A DNA stretch of 64,000 nucleotides. It comes from Lyophyllum atratum. Taxonomy: Eukaryota > Basidiomycota > Agaricomycetes > Agaricales > Lyophyllaceae. The notes under the pieces were generated by a model, which did not search any database, was not told the origin of the DNA, and saw nothing but the letters and a program-made list of their open reading frames with translations. Of the stretch, positions 23,762-34,900 are shown one piece after another (the first letter of the stretch is position 1; each line of letters opens with the position of its first letter). The stretch spans positions 3,162,001-3,226,000 of the forward strand of contig JACGCN010000001.1 in the NCBI GenBank assembly GCA_014905825.1, given 5' to 3'. Both the position numbers and the translations under genes were made by a program.

Positions 23762-23937
23762 GAAAACGTCGATGGTGGTGAGAGTAAAGCGGGGCGAGAG
23801 TGGGGTCATAGATATTAATAGAAAGTACACGTGCATCAGGGTCCGAGACCTTCCAAATTCAGTATTGGTTTCCTTTTTTGGGAGGTAGGGGAGGGGGGGA
23901 GGGTCTGGCGACTGCTTAACCTCGTTTCACAACATAC

Positions 23938-24348
23938 CTTCACAAATTCTGAAATTGGGTACCCCTTGTGTGGTGCACGGGTGGCTTTCGGCACGAGTTT
24001 TAACGGGTGGAAGCGCGCCTTCGCGACCTTGCTTTCTTTGGAATTGTTATTAAACCAGTGTTTAATTTTCTACGGTTAAACGGTTAGCAGATCGATCTGT
24101 GCCAAAAAGAGGATGCCGACCTTTTTCCGTTCTGCAATGACGATGCCTAATGCCTCAGTGAGGTCAGCATCAGGGTCCGCGATCTTGACCGTATCGGGAA
24201 CGATCTCAGGCCATATTGCAAACCAGTCGCGCTCGATATCCCCCCAGAAAGTGTGTGTTGTGTGATTTTTTTGATGCTCAATGAATGTATTCAGATAAGA
24301 ACGAAGAAATGCAATTTGTTCTTCAGACGTCCATCTAGGGGGCGCCAT
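23938..24348 (-). CDS. KDZ cargo gene, 5' part: WFNN-type protein N-terminus
   Basis: Exon A (24121-24348) starts MAPPRWTSEEQIAFLRSYLN and continues with HTFWGDIERDWFAIWPE. It splices at GAACGGAAAAAG to exon B (23938-24069), which reads KIKHWFNNNSKESKVAKARF. From memory, the FW...DWF...WPE and IK.WFNN words are hallmarks of a large family of uncharacterised Agaricomycete proteins, in which a Tyr-Ser.xYYxxKV block follows; that block is seen at about 22860 (LELYSHKFYEEKV). I therefore read 24348-21215 as one minus-strand gene. Its roughly 1-kb middle intron would hold the PHD gene. Function unknown. Confidence 0.65.
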
Positions 24349-24611
24349 CTGGAGGCGAAGGGATGAGAAAAGTTTAACATAAGTGGTCACCGGGAACTTA
24401 CTTTAGACGCCTAAACGTTGAAGACCGACCTTTGGGCACCGTCGATCAAGCTTACGTGAGCTGTGCCATATGGTGTGGGGCGTTCTCTGCATGGCGCGGG
24501 GAAATCCGATCAACTATACAGCACCAAAAGGAGCATGAATTTAAAAAGTGCAGATACCCGGTAACTCAACCTTGATCATCTGTCCTCATCTATCTCGATC
24601 AATCCGATACC
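24349..24611. promoter_or_regulatory. divergent promoter region inside KDZ element
   Basis: A 263-base gap between the minus-strand WFNN-type gene and the plus-strand RNase H1-N gene must hold both promoters. No motif is convincing enough to name. Confidence 0.4.
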
Positions 24612-25524
24612 ATGGCTCAAACCACCCCTAACGGAAGCAATTCGTCCCTTACCGTCGCCCAAGTCTTGGCTGCCCTGCAACAGCTCGGCATCACCGTAAA
24701 CAGCAACGGCGGTAGGTGTCGGTCATCACACCCCTTGTCCGAGTCTCACGCCTTATTTTAGACGCTGCAGGCTTGCCTTTTACCATCAACACCACCGCCA
24801 ACTCTGCCTCAGCGGGTGGTGAAGCAGCCGCTGCACCTGCAGACGCACCTGCTGCAGACGCTGCTGCTGAGGCCGCTCCTGCTGATGCCGCATCCTCGGG
24901 AGTGAGGGAGGGTCCCGAGTATCGTTCTCATTTCGGGAGCCTCGGGGCTAATGCCCGTAAGTAGTATTTCTCTTTCGTATTCGCTCCCTCCCATTGATAA
25001 CATAATTACAGCCACTTGGGCACCCGTATCGCACCGCGCCAACGCCAACGCCAACGCCAATGCGGCCCCCCCTTCCAGCCCAGTTGCCATCCGCCCACCT
25101 GCCACCCGCGCAAACCGAAACGACCCGCCGACCGGCGCCTACTGTCCCCACGTCTGTCCGGCGTGCCAGGATAAGGGCATAGGCCACAGGGCTCCCGCAT
25201 CCACCTCCACCTCCACCTCCACCTCCACCACCACCACCACCTCCACCTCAGCCATTCCGGTTGGTGTCACGGCCTCGACTCTGTTCACGACTACCGACAC
25301 CTGGTATGTCGTCACGGTTGGGCGCGCCGTCGGCGTATACCAGGGCTGGTAAGCCTTCTATTTCATTATCACCTACTGCTGTTGATGTTCTGCTTTCCAG
25401 GAGCACTGTCCAACCTCTCGTTACCGGTGTCTCCGGGTTTGCCGTCAAGCGATGCAACTCGCACGAGGAGGCTGAAGAGCACTGGGAGAACGCTCTCAAT
25501 CTCGGCCTTGTCCAGGTCAAGTGA
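24612..25524 (+). CDS. KDZ cargo gene: RNase H1 N-terminal (hybrid-binding) domain protein
   Basis: About 240 residues in four exons; start MAQTTPNGSNSSLTVAQVLA. Introns near 24714-24761, 24959-25011 and 25349-25401 all splice in frame. The N-terminus has a helical VLAALQQLGITV block, then Ala/Pro low complexity, NANANANA and a Ser/Thr repeat. A CPHVCPACQDKGIGH cysteine motif lies before the repeat. The C-terminus is the RNase H1 N-terminal/viroplasmin fold: TWYVVTVGRAVGVYQGW, TVQPLVTGVSGFAVKRC, SHEEAEEHW. This fold binds RNA:DNA hybrids. No catalytic RNase H domain follows, so it is a binding-only protein. Confidence 0.82.
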
Positions 25525-25696
25525 GCGGCGCCCGCTAGCTTCGGCGGGTGGGTGGGCAATCTCTTGGTACCGCGTGCGCGCGATGTTGTAATATCTACCT
25601 GTGCTGTAATCTGTGTAATTTGATGTTGTTCTTGCATCCTCAACGTGTGATGAAAGTCATATTTAATTACAACTGACGTAGTAGAAATAGATAACA

Positions 25697-26435
25697 TTAC
25701 ATCTGATACAATAACTGTTTGCTGCTATGGAGGTCCTTGAGGCCACGAGGATCGATCAACATGGCTGCGAGTAAGTCTTCTAATGACTTCAAAACACCCG
25801 TGACCAAGTTCGAGACCTCGTCTGAACGATTCCATTCCTTCCCGACCCCTCCTAATTGCAGAATTTCGGCTTGGTATCGACGGATGGCGGTTTGTAGCTT
25901 CGTAATGTCGGTGATAACGTCGCAAATTTCGGTGTCGTCCTCCTTGACAATATATGCCTGGTATAGACCCTCTAAGAACTCATACGCACCAGGGCCAACA
26001 AATTTCGCGGCTTTTCTGTGGACATGTTCGACCCTTTCCGACCAGTATGATAGATGTTGCTGTTTGGCGCTAGAATCGGCAGTTAGATCTACAAGTCTGC
26101 GGGTTGAATGGGGCTATGCGTACCGAGACGGATCCATGAGCTCTTTTGTAGTCTGGGTGTTCGTAGTTGTTGGAGATACACGCCTAGAATCGTACATAGA
26201 GGTTTCCACCCCCGAAATAAGAATAGCTTGAACTTACTGCAGCTGGTCAACTTTCTCCCGATACCGTGTACTACGTCGAGTGGAGATCGCGGATTTATTT
26301 CTAGGTGTTGGTATAGAGTGTAAATGGAGGTATATGACGAGGAGGGAGCCCTTACTTATTGTAGCTTTGTCTGGTTTTTGCGTTATTCGAGAGCCTTTTC
26401 TCTTCGGCAGTGTTATATAGGCGAGGGCGGCCCAT
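25697..26435 (-). CDS. KDZ cargo gene: GRPR-start basic coiled-coil protein
   Basis: Starts at ATG 26433-26435 with MGRPRLYNTAEEKRLSNNAK and, over an intron, RQSYNKNKSAISTRRSTRYR then EKVDQLQ. This AT-hook-like GRPR followed by a basic helix is a pattern I recall from many mushroom proteins and may bind DNA. After one or two further introns the C-terminal exon gives HLSYWSERVEHVHRKAAKFV, AYEFLEGLYQAYIVKEDD, TKLQTAIRRYQAEILQLG and VLKSLEDLLAAMLIDPRGLK, a helical domain, ending at TAA 25697-25699. Middle splice sites near 26130-26240 are not firmly placed. Function unknown. Confidence 0.65.
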
Positions 26436-26851
26436 AATGGATGTGATGTAGTGGAACGATGGTCGTTGTTGTTAGACCATACTGACAGTTCATAGTAGTT
26501 CTGCCTTACCTTTACCATCTTGTCTGACCTTTACTCTGGGACCTCCTTCGTGCTCAAACTTTTCCGTAAACTTCTCGAGTAAGACTTCAAGCAATATATT
26601 CCAGTTTTAGAATATTATTTCTGGGTGAAACGGCCATGCTATTCCTTTGGATAGTGGTCGACGGTCCCAGCCACTCGGCTATTTGTGTATGTATCGCGAT
26701 CACTGATCAGGGTTGAAATAGCCAAGGCATCTTTTTCCACCCCCCCAAATCTGAACTATCGCGTGCCAAAAACCTCCGGTGACCATACACTCGGTAATTT
26801 TGTTTCAGCCTGATCACGATCGATCTTTGTCTAACATTAGATTATATCTAG
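26436..26851. other. intergenic stretch inside KDZ element
   Basis: About 416 bases between divergent cargo genes at 26435 (minus) and 26852 (plus). No coding frame with family support is seen; it probably contains the two promoters. Confidence 0.45.
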
Positions 26852-27554
26852 ATGCCCGAGGACGATCTTTTTGCCCCACCCGGAAACGGACCGCCCAACG
26901 TCGGCATTTTCGGCAAAAAGCTAAGCGCGACGATTGCTCAGGAGTCCTTTTTGAAGTTCCTTGCTCCCATTTACCGCCGCGCCTCCCAAGAGAAGAAGGT
27001 CGATGTTTTCTTCGATCTGCTCTATCCCGTTTGGTTTGACCGGCATCCTGTGCTCCTTCTGGACGGGTTCGACGATATCGATGGTGAGGAGTATGTTGAC
27101 CCCGATCGGTTAGAATGGGCGAAGGGGCTCCAGCGTAACGTGAGATCTTCTTCATAACCCTTTAGCTTCCTTTCCTTACCAGTCCAGTATTTACGCTCGA
27201 AGATCAATTGGAACGCGTGGTGGCGGCTTGGAAATCACCACAACGACACGGCATATGATGCCTGGGAAGAGCTGTTGACGGTCAAGGCTGACCGCGAACG
27301 CAGGGTGCGTCTTCCTTGACGTTGATTTTTTTCCCACTAACGTTAATTACTAGCGTGCTGAATACTTCAAATATGCAAAGATGGGCATATATTTCCAGGG
27401 GCACGAGTTCGACGTCGTCGTAACGACCGAGGAGAGGGAACTCATCGAGATGACGCCCGAGGAGTTGTTCGACGAGCAGCTTGACGAGATAGAGAGGAGG
27501 CATTTCGCACAGATGAAATTTTTAGAAATGCCTGACATGTATCCTGATATGTAG
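26852..27554 (+). CDS. KDZ cargo gene: unknown acidic protein
   Basis: Model: join(26852..27139, 27188..27304, 27354..27554), about 201 residues. Starts MPEDDLFAPPGNGPPNVGIF, then ESFLKFLAPIYRRASQEKKV, DVFFDLLYPVWFDRHPVLLL, YLRSKINWNAWWRLGNHHND and AYDAWEELLTVKADRERRRA, ending EMTPEELFDEQLDEIERRHF and a Met/Pro-rich tail. The first part resembles the FW...W layout of the WFNN-type gene only loosely. No domain is recognised; the clean splicing and strong codon structure make it a real gene. Confidence 0.75.
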
Positions 27555-28092
27555 TCTACCACTGTTACAGTCATTATATACCTACTTGTACTGTTGTCGC
27601 AGTATCCCTATTGATCTTTCTAAGTACTTGGCCTTTACTTCCTGAATACGTCCAAAAATCACATGATTACCACTTTGTGTACCTTGGGTTCGTTGATTGT
27701 CTCACGTTCAATCTTAACTTGTCCCCTCGAAGTCTGTTCAACCAGTGCTGCGGCGTTTTGGCCTCGTTCATCTCTCTCAACTATTCTTATGTCGTCCAAT
27801 CTCATCGTGCCAAGTCTCTCCACGTCTCACGGGTGTGTGCACTTTTTCATTATCCTGAGCATCGACTCACAGGTCACTTTAGCTTTGGGTCATCGATATC
27901 GTTCTCTCCATTCAGTGCGTACATTGTGTGATTGCTAGTCTCACGTCTTTTCTCAGAATTCCTACCCTCCTTTCAGGCCGGTTTTTCCCTTCGCCCAACC
28001 CAACGTTTCTCATGGACCCTCGAAGGCTATCTCGAACTCTATAAAATCACTACGTGCGTATACATCATCTTCACCTTCACCCATCTCCCCTC
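27555..28092. other. non-coding leader region upstream of KDZ transposase
   Basis: 538 bases without a supported gene, lying between two plus-strand genes; rich in CTTT/CTC pyrimidine tracts toward 28080, common just before start codons in basidiomycetes. Confidence 0.4.
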
Positions 28093-31000
28093 ATGGCTTC
28101 TAAAGGGAATCCTGCTAAACGGCGACGCAGGCCTGAAATGGACGACTATTTTCCTGGCGCACCGGTTCCTTCACAATCCACTGAGACGCCTCAGGTCATT
28201 CAACGTCACATCACCTACGAAACCACTGAGCACGGCATATCGGCGTCCCGTTCGTATGTCAAGGTGCCAGATTTCGCTGCTCGACCGCCTATCGCCGTCA
28301 CCGAACCTATCACTTGGAACACCTCTGATATACCGGTCGACAACGACGACAATTCGTTCTCATTCGAGTGGATGGAACCGGGGTTCGTACATGAGAGCAT
28401 TGCAGTACCTATCGAACCCGCGGCGCCGCGACGTAGGACCACGGCTATGGTGCGCAGAGTACCTTTCTTTTCCCCGCAAGTATACTCACTTGACATCCAG
28501 GACAATCCTCTTCGTCTATGGGAGGCCCAGATAGACACGTATCTGCACGAGCTGCTGCGCCTTGAGGGCCCAGCAGATGCACCATTGTGTTGTGCGAAGT
28601 GTCTCGATGCGCAATCGCTCCCTGTTGATCCCCAACAGCTTTATCAGTGCACAGATTGTTCCACCGGTCTCCTGTACTGCCGTGACTGCATGGTTCGGGA
28701 TCATTCGGTCCAACCCTTTCATCGTGTCCACGTATGTATTTTTCGTCCTGCTTGATCTTTTTTAATTTAGTTGTCATCAGGAATGGAACGGCTTTTTTTT
28801 CACGAAGACCTGCCTCAAGGATCTCGGGTTACGCTTGCAGCTCGGCCATCCCGTAGGCCAGCGTTGCCCCAACCCCGCCACTGCCGCCGACGACAACTTT
28901 GTCGTTCTACACACGAATGGCCTCCACCGCGTCGGCATCAACTTCTGTGACTGCGAGCGACCGATGCCGCGTCACATTCAGCTCTTACGCGCGAGGCTTT
29001 TCCCAGCCACCACCATCTATCCGAAGACGGCCGCAACCTTCACTCTCCTCGAACACTTTCAACTCCTGTCGTTCATGTCGAAGGTATCCGCTTTCGAGTT
29101 CTATCAGACGCTCGTTCGACACACCGACAACACTGGCACCGTCACCATACCCGTACGTGAATAACGTACTATTTCTTCCCCACATGTTGACATCTTTGAC
29201 AGGATCGCTATGCCGCGTTCCTGAGGATGGTTCGGGAGTGGCGGCACCTGAAGCTGTTGAAACGTGCTGGCCGTGGGAACGATCCCGCAGGTGTGAAAGG
29301 AACACAAGAGGGCGAGTGTGCAGTTCTTTGTCCCGCATGCCCACATCCTGGTATCAACCTGCCATCTGGCTGGGAAGATGCCCCTGCTCATCAATCGTAC
29401 GTCCCTGCCTTCGTTGATTGATATCTGTCACTGACTGACATCAATGTAAGATGGCTTTACTCGCTCTTCATCGGAATCGACGCAAACTTCCGCCTCAAGA
29501 GGCTTAACGTGTCCAGCAATACGCATGACCCTGGCTTAAACCACGGCTATGCCTATTTTGTTGAGGACACGAAATTCAAGGCCTATCTGGAGGAGTACGG
29601 TCCACGAGTACCAGATGACATCAGCACCTGTAGCAACCACGACGCCATCAAGTCGGCAAGCATCCGTGGAGGCAAGGGTGTCGACGCAAGCGGTGCCGGT
29701 AAGGCTGAATGTGCCCGACATGATATGAAACGTCCCGTCTCAGTCGGTGACCTACAAAAGGGGGAAAGGTGAGATCTCCATCATTATCAATCAACCGCCG
29801 CTGACGGGTTACTTAGATACGTGAATATGGACTATTTCTTCTTGTCCAGCTTGTCCCAGAACACCCCCAAGCGTGTTGTCGTTTCCTATGATATTGCATG
29901 CCAGTGGGCTCGTAACCTCGCCACGCGTTGTCACTTCTATCCACCCAACCCCTTTCAAGACCAGTGTCTGTACCTCGTACCGAAATTTCACTTGCCCGCC
30001 CACCAACCTCCCTGTCACATCAATTTTTCATTTAACTTTACTCCTCACGTTGGCCGAACGGACGGCGAGGCTCCCGAACGCGGATGGGCGGCGATAAATG
30101 CTGTCGCAAATAGCACCAAGGAGATGGGCCCAGGATCTCGTCGCGACACGCTCGACGATCATTTCGGCGACTACAACTGGAGGAAGGTGATCACCCTAGG
30201 TACGACATCTCGTCTTTTAACTTGGAACGTTTACTAATCGTGTTTCACACTCAGCTTCGTCGCTTCTTCGTAAACTCAAGGAAGCCAGGTCGGAAAGATC
30301 GGAGCATGTGGCGGCTTTCGTGCATTTCGATGCAGCGCTGCCGGAGGAGGATACGGTAGAATGGACACGTCTTGTACAGCTCTGGGAGAGCGACGGCAAC
30401 AACGCGAATCCATTCGCAGCGAAGGTGCAAAGTACATACAATGTCTTCTCTTATGAACTCGTTACTCACTCATCCATGCAGAAATAACCGAGAATGCCGT
30501 ACGACTGGAATTGGCAAGCGAGGAAGAGGCGAGCCTTCGCGAGGACCTGACATCGGCGATTCACGACGACGTGTCGCCGAGCAGGCTCATTGCACAGGGG
30601 TTAGAGCTCGAGGATCATCAGTACGTTATCTTGCAGCTTGTATTAACCCTGTACTGATTATTTTATTACCAGGCGCCTCTTACGTCGTGACATGAAATCT
30701 CTGGGCCCACACGCGACGAGCCTTCAGCGCTCCAAGATCATTGAACGAGGCAATCGTCTTTGGCGGAAGATCGAGGCGTGGACGAGTATCCAACAGCTGT
30801 ATATGCCCGGCGCCGCCGTGCTTCGCAGTCGAGAAGAAAAACAAGGCGGTGACGAACAAATCTCGGCGACAAACATCAACCTTTTCCTCCCCTCGAAGAT
30901 CGTCACATCGGCACCCTGCGACAGCGAATTCCTCACATACGAGTGGCGTTTACGTTATGCCCAGGCTCACGCATCCCTCCACGACATCCGCCGCGCAATC

Positions 31001-31677
31001 CTGCTTCGCACTCAGATGTACAAGACGAAGGACCAGATAGTCCGTGGCCAGCGCATGCTGACACGCAGCCTCGCCCTCATAGCCACGGTGCAGTCTCGAA
31101 TCACTGCGGGAGCGGAAAAGTATCGTGAGGTCCGCGGTGCTCTTGTCACGCTTGCTGCTAAGCTCTTCAAGACCGGATGGGAGCATGACCTTCAGGTCTT
31201 GACCGATGACGACCTGCGTGGCCTGATGTCTGCCGAGGGCGAGCGCTCTGAGGGCCGCCACACGTTGTCATGGATCTGGAAGGTCGGCACACCCGCTATG
31301 GAAGGCGAAGGGAAGCAGGAAGGTTAGTACAGCAGTACCTCTTCTTCGGCTTCGGGCTCACACGCATTATAGCCCTCCGCATAGAATGGTGCAAGTCTCG
31401 CGCTCGGGCTCATCGATGGCAGGAGGAATGCCTGCTCCTGGAAGAGGAAATGCGGCGGGTCATTCTCTTTTTCGCGCATCAGGAGGCTCGGTGGAATCAT
31501 CGGGCCGCCGAATCCACCCTCGGTATCGACTCTCGCACCACAAGCGGCATGCGGGCGTATGCTCTACGCCAGGCGGCGCTTCGCCGCCGTATGATTGCAG
31601 CCTGCGAGGAGGCGTGGAAGGGTATCTCCACGGAAGCGCCATCTGGGGTCGATGATTATCGTGTTGAATGTCATTAG
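28093..31677 (+). CDS. KDZ transposase with CxC2-like cysteine cluster
   Basis: Model: join(28093..28731, 28781..29152, 29203..29396, 29451..29768, 29817..30199, 30255..30431, 30482..30620, 30673..31322, 31373..31677), about 1,060 residues, all joins in frame. N-terminus MASKGNPAKRRRRPEMDDYF; then the cysteine cluster CCAKCLDAQS, YQCTDCSTGLLYCRDCM, HSVQPFHRVHVWNG (CxC2-like cluster associated with KDZ). The catalytic core includes YVNMDYFFLSSL, VVVSYDIACQW, KFHLPAHQPPCH and HVGRTDGEAPERGWAA, where the Asp and Glu fit the DDE-type sites. The C-terminal helical part has EGRRTLSWIW-like and ALRIEWCKSRARAHRWQEE blocks. It should cut and move the element at its inverted ends. It appears complete. 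Confidence 0.93.
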
Positions 31678-31970
31678 CGTAGTTTTGCCGCCCGTTTTTT
31701 TGTATTTTTGTATTACTGTAAAATATGCATTTTTTCTTGACGACAACATACAGTTGACATAGGGAAGCACGTGTGACTTCATCCTGAACCGCTCGAGCCT
31801 GGCTGAGGACCGGGCATCCTGAACCGCACGAGCCTGGCGGCTGAGGAAGGGCGTAGGAGTGGATTGACAGGAGCTGGTACCCGAGCTGGTACCACAGCAG
31901 TTGATATATTACCGGTCCTTGTAACTACCGCTCAGGATTTATCACGCTAACAAGCTAATGACAAGGTGTT
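31678..31970 (+). other. KDZ 3' flank with direct repeat
   Basis: Non-coding. The word CATCCTGAACCG followed by CGAGCCTGGC occurs twice, near 31783 and 31815, and a decayed copy of the target-like word GTTGATATAT lies at about 31900. The stretch ends in the right inverted repeat. Confidence 0.6.
31917..31970 (-). repeat. right terminal inverted repeat of KDZ element
   Basis: Read on the minus strand it begins AACACCTTGTCATTAGC and matches the left end at 35 of 54 positions without gaps. Confidence 0.7.
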
Positions 31971-31978
31971 GATATATC
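31971..31978 (+). repeat. KDZ target-site duplication, right copy
   Basis: GATATATC, identical to 20878-20885. Confidence 0.8.
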
Positions 31979-34900
31979 AATATGCCAAGGTCTGGTGGTA
32001 CAACACTGCCGCTGCTCCCACCTGCCCCTTGTATCCTGACCCATCCATGTAGACCCTGATGTCCGCCTCGTTTTCCCTTTCCCGCTCCATCGCATCTTCC
32101 GCCCTGCTATCGACCATGACCTCCACGGGGCATGTCCAGTCTGGTGGCAACCGTATCACATCTATGGTCTCGACCCTCTTTGGGTCCTCGCCCAGCCACT
32201 GCATCACGTAGTGTAGCGGTGACCGGTGTCGTTTCACCATCTTAGCCGCCTTCCGCGCTGGTCTGAGTATCGGGTGTCCTGCTGGTAGAGCCGCCATACG
32301 CGAAGCCGACCTTGCACATATCTTCATGATTTGTACGTCCATCGGAAGGAGGTCCGCGTGTACATCCAAAAAGTCATTGGGGGTCGTTCTGTACGCTCCG
32401 AGAATCTGGATAGCCGCCGCCCTCTGTACCCTCGCTAGCTTCTTTGTGAAACCCCTCGAACCCTTTATGATCGCCCCGCGACCTGTCCGTGTGTCCGGTG
32501 TGCACCATACATCCGCCGCGTACAGCATGCTGGGTATCACCACCGCTTGATACAGCTGCCTCGCAAACCCATTCCCCATTCCTCCATTCGTCTTTGCCAG
32601 GTGTTTTGTCTGTGAGACCCATGACGCGCCCTTCCCTACCGCATATGCCACATGCTCGTGAAAACGCAATTCCTGGTCGAGGATGACTCCTAGGAATTTA
32701 TGGGATGTCTTCGGTTCAATTCGGTGCCCGGCAATGGTGACTGACGGTCGCGTCGCTGGTTTCCTTTTCCTCGGGTTGTTGGGGTCGACCTCTTTTCGCC
32801 TTGAAAAACCGACGCACGCGAACTTGTGAACCTCATATGTGGAAAAATGTTCCTTGGCCCAATCTTCTCCTCCCCTGTCTCTCTCCATCATCGCCACCAC
32901 CTTTTCTGCCGCCTCCTCCATTCTCGGTGCCTCCGCCGCGAAAAAGGTGTCATCTGCCCATGCCGCCGCCAACTCCCCTCTGTCCCCACTCGCCCCTTCT
33001 ATCTGACTCGCGCTGTAGAAGTTGTAACACGTTCCCGAAGTGTTGCACCCCTGGTCAAGGCCACAATTCACTGGGATCCTATCGGACTTGAAATCATCGA
33101 ATGAGATGACCGTTTCCCTTCCTTCCATTTTCCGCTCGAACCACCTTACTACCTCATCCGGCACTCCCTTCCGCCTCATGTCATGCGCTAAGACCGCTGG
33201 AACTGTGTTGGGAAATGCCCCTTTCACGTCGAGGAATAGCACTACGACTTCGTGTCCTTTGCGCCATGCTCTCTTGATGAAATCCACAAGGAGATGTAAT
33301 GAGTCGGTCGTCGCTCTGCCCGGTCTTCCACCGAATTGCGTCCGTGGTAGCATGCCTGTCTTCTCTGCATAAAAAGTCAGCCTGTTCTTCACACACGAGG
33401 ATAAGACCTTCGCCATGGTATCCAAAAGCGCGATGGGCCTGTACGAATTGGGATTTCCGTAGTCGTCCTTCCCCGCCTTTCGGAGCACCACTGTGTTGAA
33501 GACCTTCCACCTCGCTGGGTACACCTCCAAATCAAACGTCGCCCGGAAGATGGGGCCTAAGTGTGGCACGATGGTCGACCTCGCCTTAATGAGTACAACA
33601 TTGGGGATGCCGCTGAGCCCGTGAGCCTTGAAAGGACTGAGTTTCTGGATTGCTCGATGAATCTCCTGGTCTGTGATTGGCGTCCATGCGAACTTCGGGG
33701 GTGGGTATTCGTAGTCCTCCGGTATGCCTGCTGTCTGCGGCGGCTCGTAGAAAAACGCTTTGTGAAACAAACGTGCCTTCTCCTTGTTGTCCTGTACCTC
33801 CCGCATTCCTCCTCCCTCCTCTCTCACTTTCAAGGTCGGTATCCTCGTCCTCCCCCCGTCTCCTGCCGGTTTCGTCACAAATCTGTTGGCATCCCACACC
33901 GTCTTCGCGTCGATTGACTCCAACCACGCCTGCCAAAAGGCCCTCTTGGTTTCCTTGATCTTCTGTGCGTAGTCGTTGCGTGCCCTTCGGTATCGTTCGT
34001 GTGCCGGGTGTCCCTCCATGTCCCTCTTCCTCCAAGACTCCCTTCCCAACTCCTTGACCGACTTCCTCATGTTCGATAGCTCCTTGCACCACCACCTCTT
34101 CACGTATGGACTCGGCTTCTTCTCCGGTACCCTCCCTATGATTGTCGCCCGAATCGCTTCCACCAACCCTTCCAGTCTCTCGTCAAACTCCTCCCTCGTC
34201 CTTATCTCCCCTGTGTCCTTCCCTCGCAAACGCTCCTCCAGGCTCTCCACAAATTTCTCCCAATCCACCTCCTTGAAGTTCCTTCCGTCCTCCACTCGCG
34301 ATGCCTCCGTTTCCAGCTGGATGACTGTCTGAATGGGAAAATGGTCAGTTTTGGGTGGGCGATCTTGCGGTATTACTCGGCATTCCATAACTGCGTCCAT
34401 CAACGTCGAGGATACGAAAACGTTGTCCGGTCGTGTCAGGTTCCCCGTCACCAAATGCTTGAGTGTCGGCACGCCTGGGGGTAGTGCCATGTCCATCTCG
34501 TGCTGTTCTACTGCCTCCAGGAGCTCTTCCGCCGCTTCCACATTCGCTCTCGTGAACAGATGCCTATTTCTCTCGTCGTCCCATCTCGGGTGATGTCTGT
34601 TGAAGTCCCCCACCCATAGGTCTGCACATCCCTCTCCCCGTGTTCTCCTCCCTTCTCTACTCTGCAGAAAATTCCTCACCGCGTTCATGCTTCTCGAGTG
34701 ATCGCACGCATTGTATACGCAGAAGATCCTTACTGGGCATTGCGCCGTTTGAATGCGTATTGCCGCCACATCTGCGCTATCCACTTCCAGCCGTGTCCAA
34801 GATCCTGTCGCGATATTTCGGTTGACGAGGATGAGCGCCCTCGTTTTCTCCGGGTGATCGGGGTCGTGGCCTTTGGGGTATACTGGAATCCACTTTTGGG

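Larger units (their letters stand above)
20886..31970 (+). mobile_element. 11.1-kb KDZ (Kyakuja-Dileera-Zisupton) DNA transposon with cargo genes
   Basis: Inserted in the RNase H domain of the LINE, splitting it. The ends are flanked by an 8-bp duplication, the length known for Zisupton-type elements. Reading inward, the ends align without gaps for 54 bases with 35 matches, including GCGTGAT and TACAAGG blocks. Inside are the KDZ transposase (28093-31677) and at least five other genes on both strands. Most frames are open and introns splice cleanly, so the element may be recent and possibly still mobile. Confidence 0.9.

Noticed and set aside
25200..25255. ACCTCC/ACCACC simple repeat as a mobile-element end
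   Set aside because: It is in frame and encodes a Ser/Thr run inside the RNase H1-N cargo gene, so it is a coding microsatellite.
20886..31970. TET/JBP oxygenase in the KDZ element
   Set aside because: Such genes often accompany KDZ transposases, so all cargo frames were read for the HxD...H pattern and neighbouring motifs; none was convincing.
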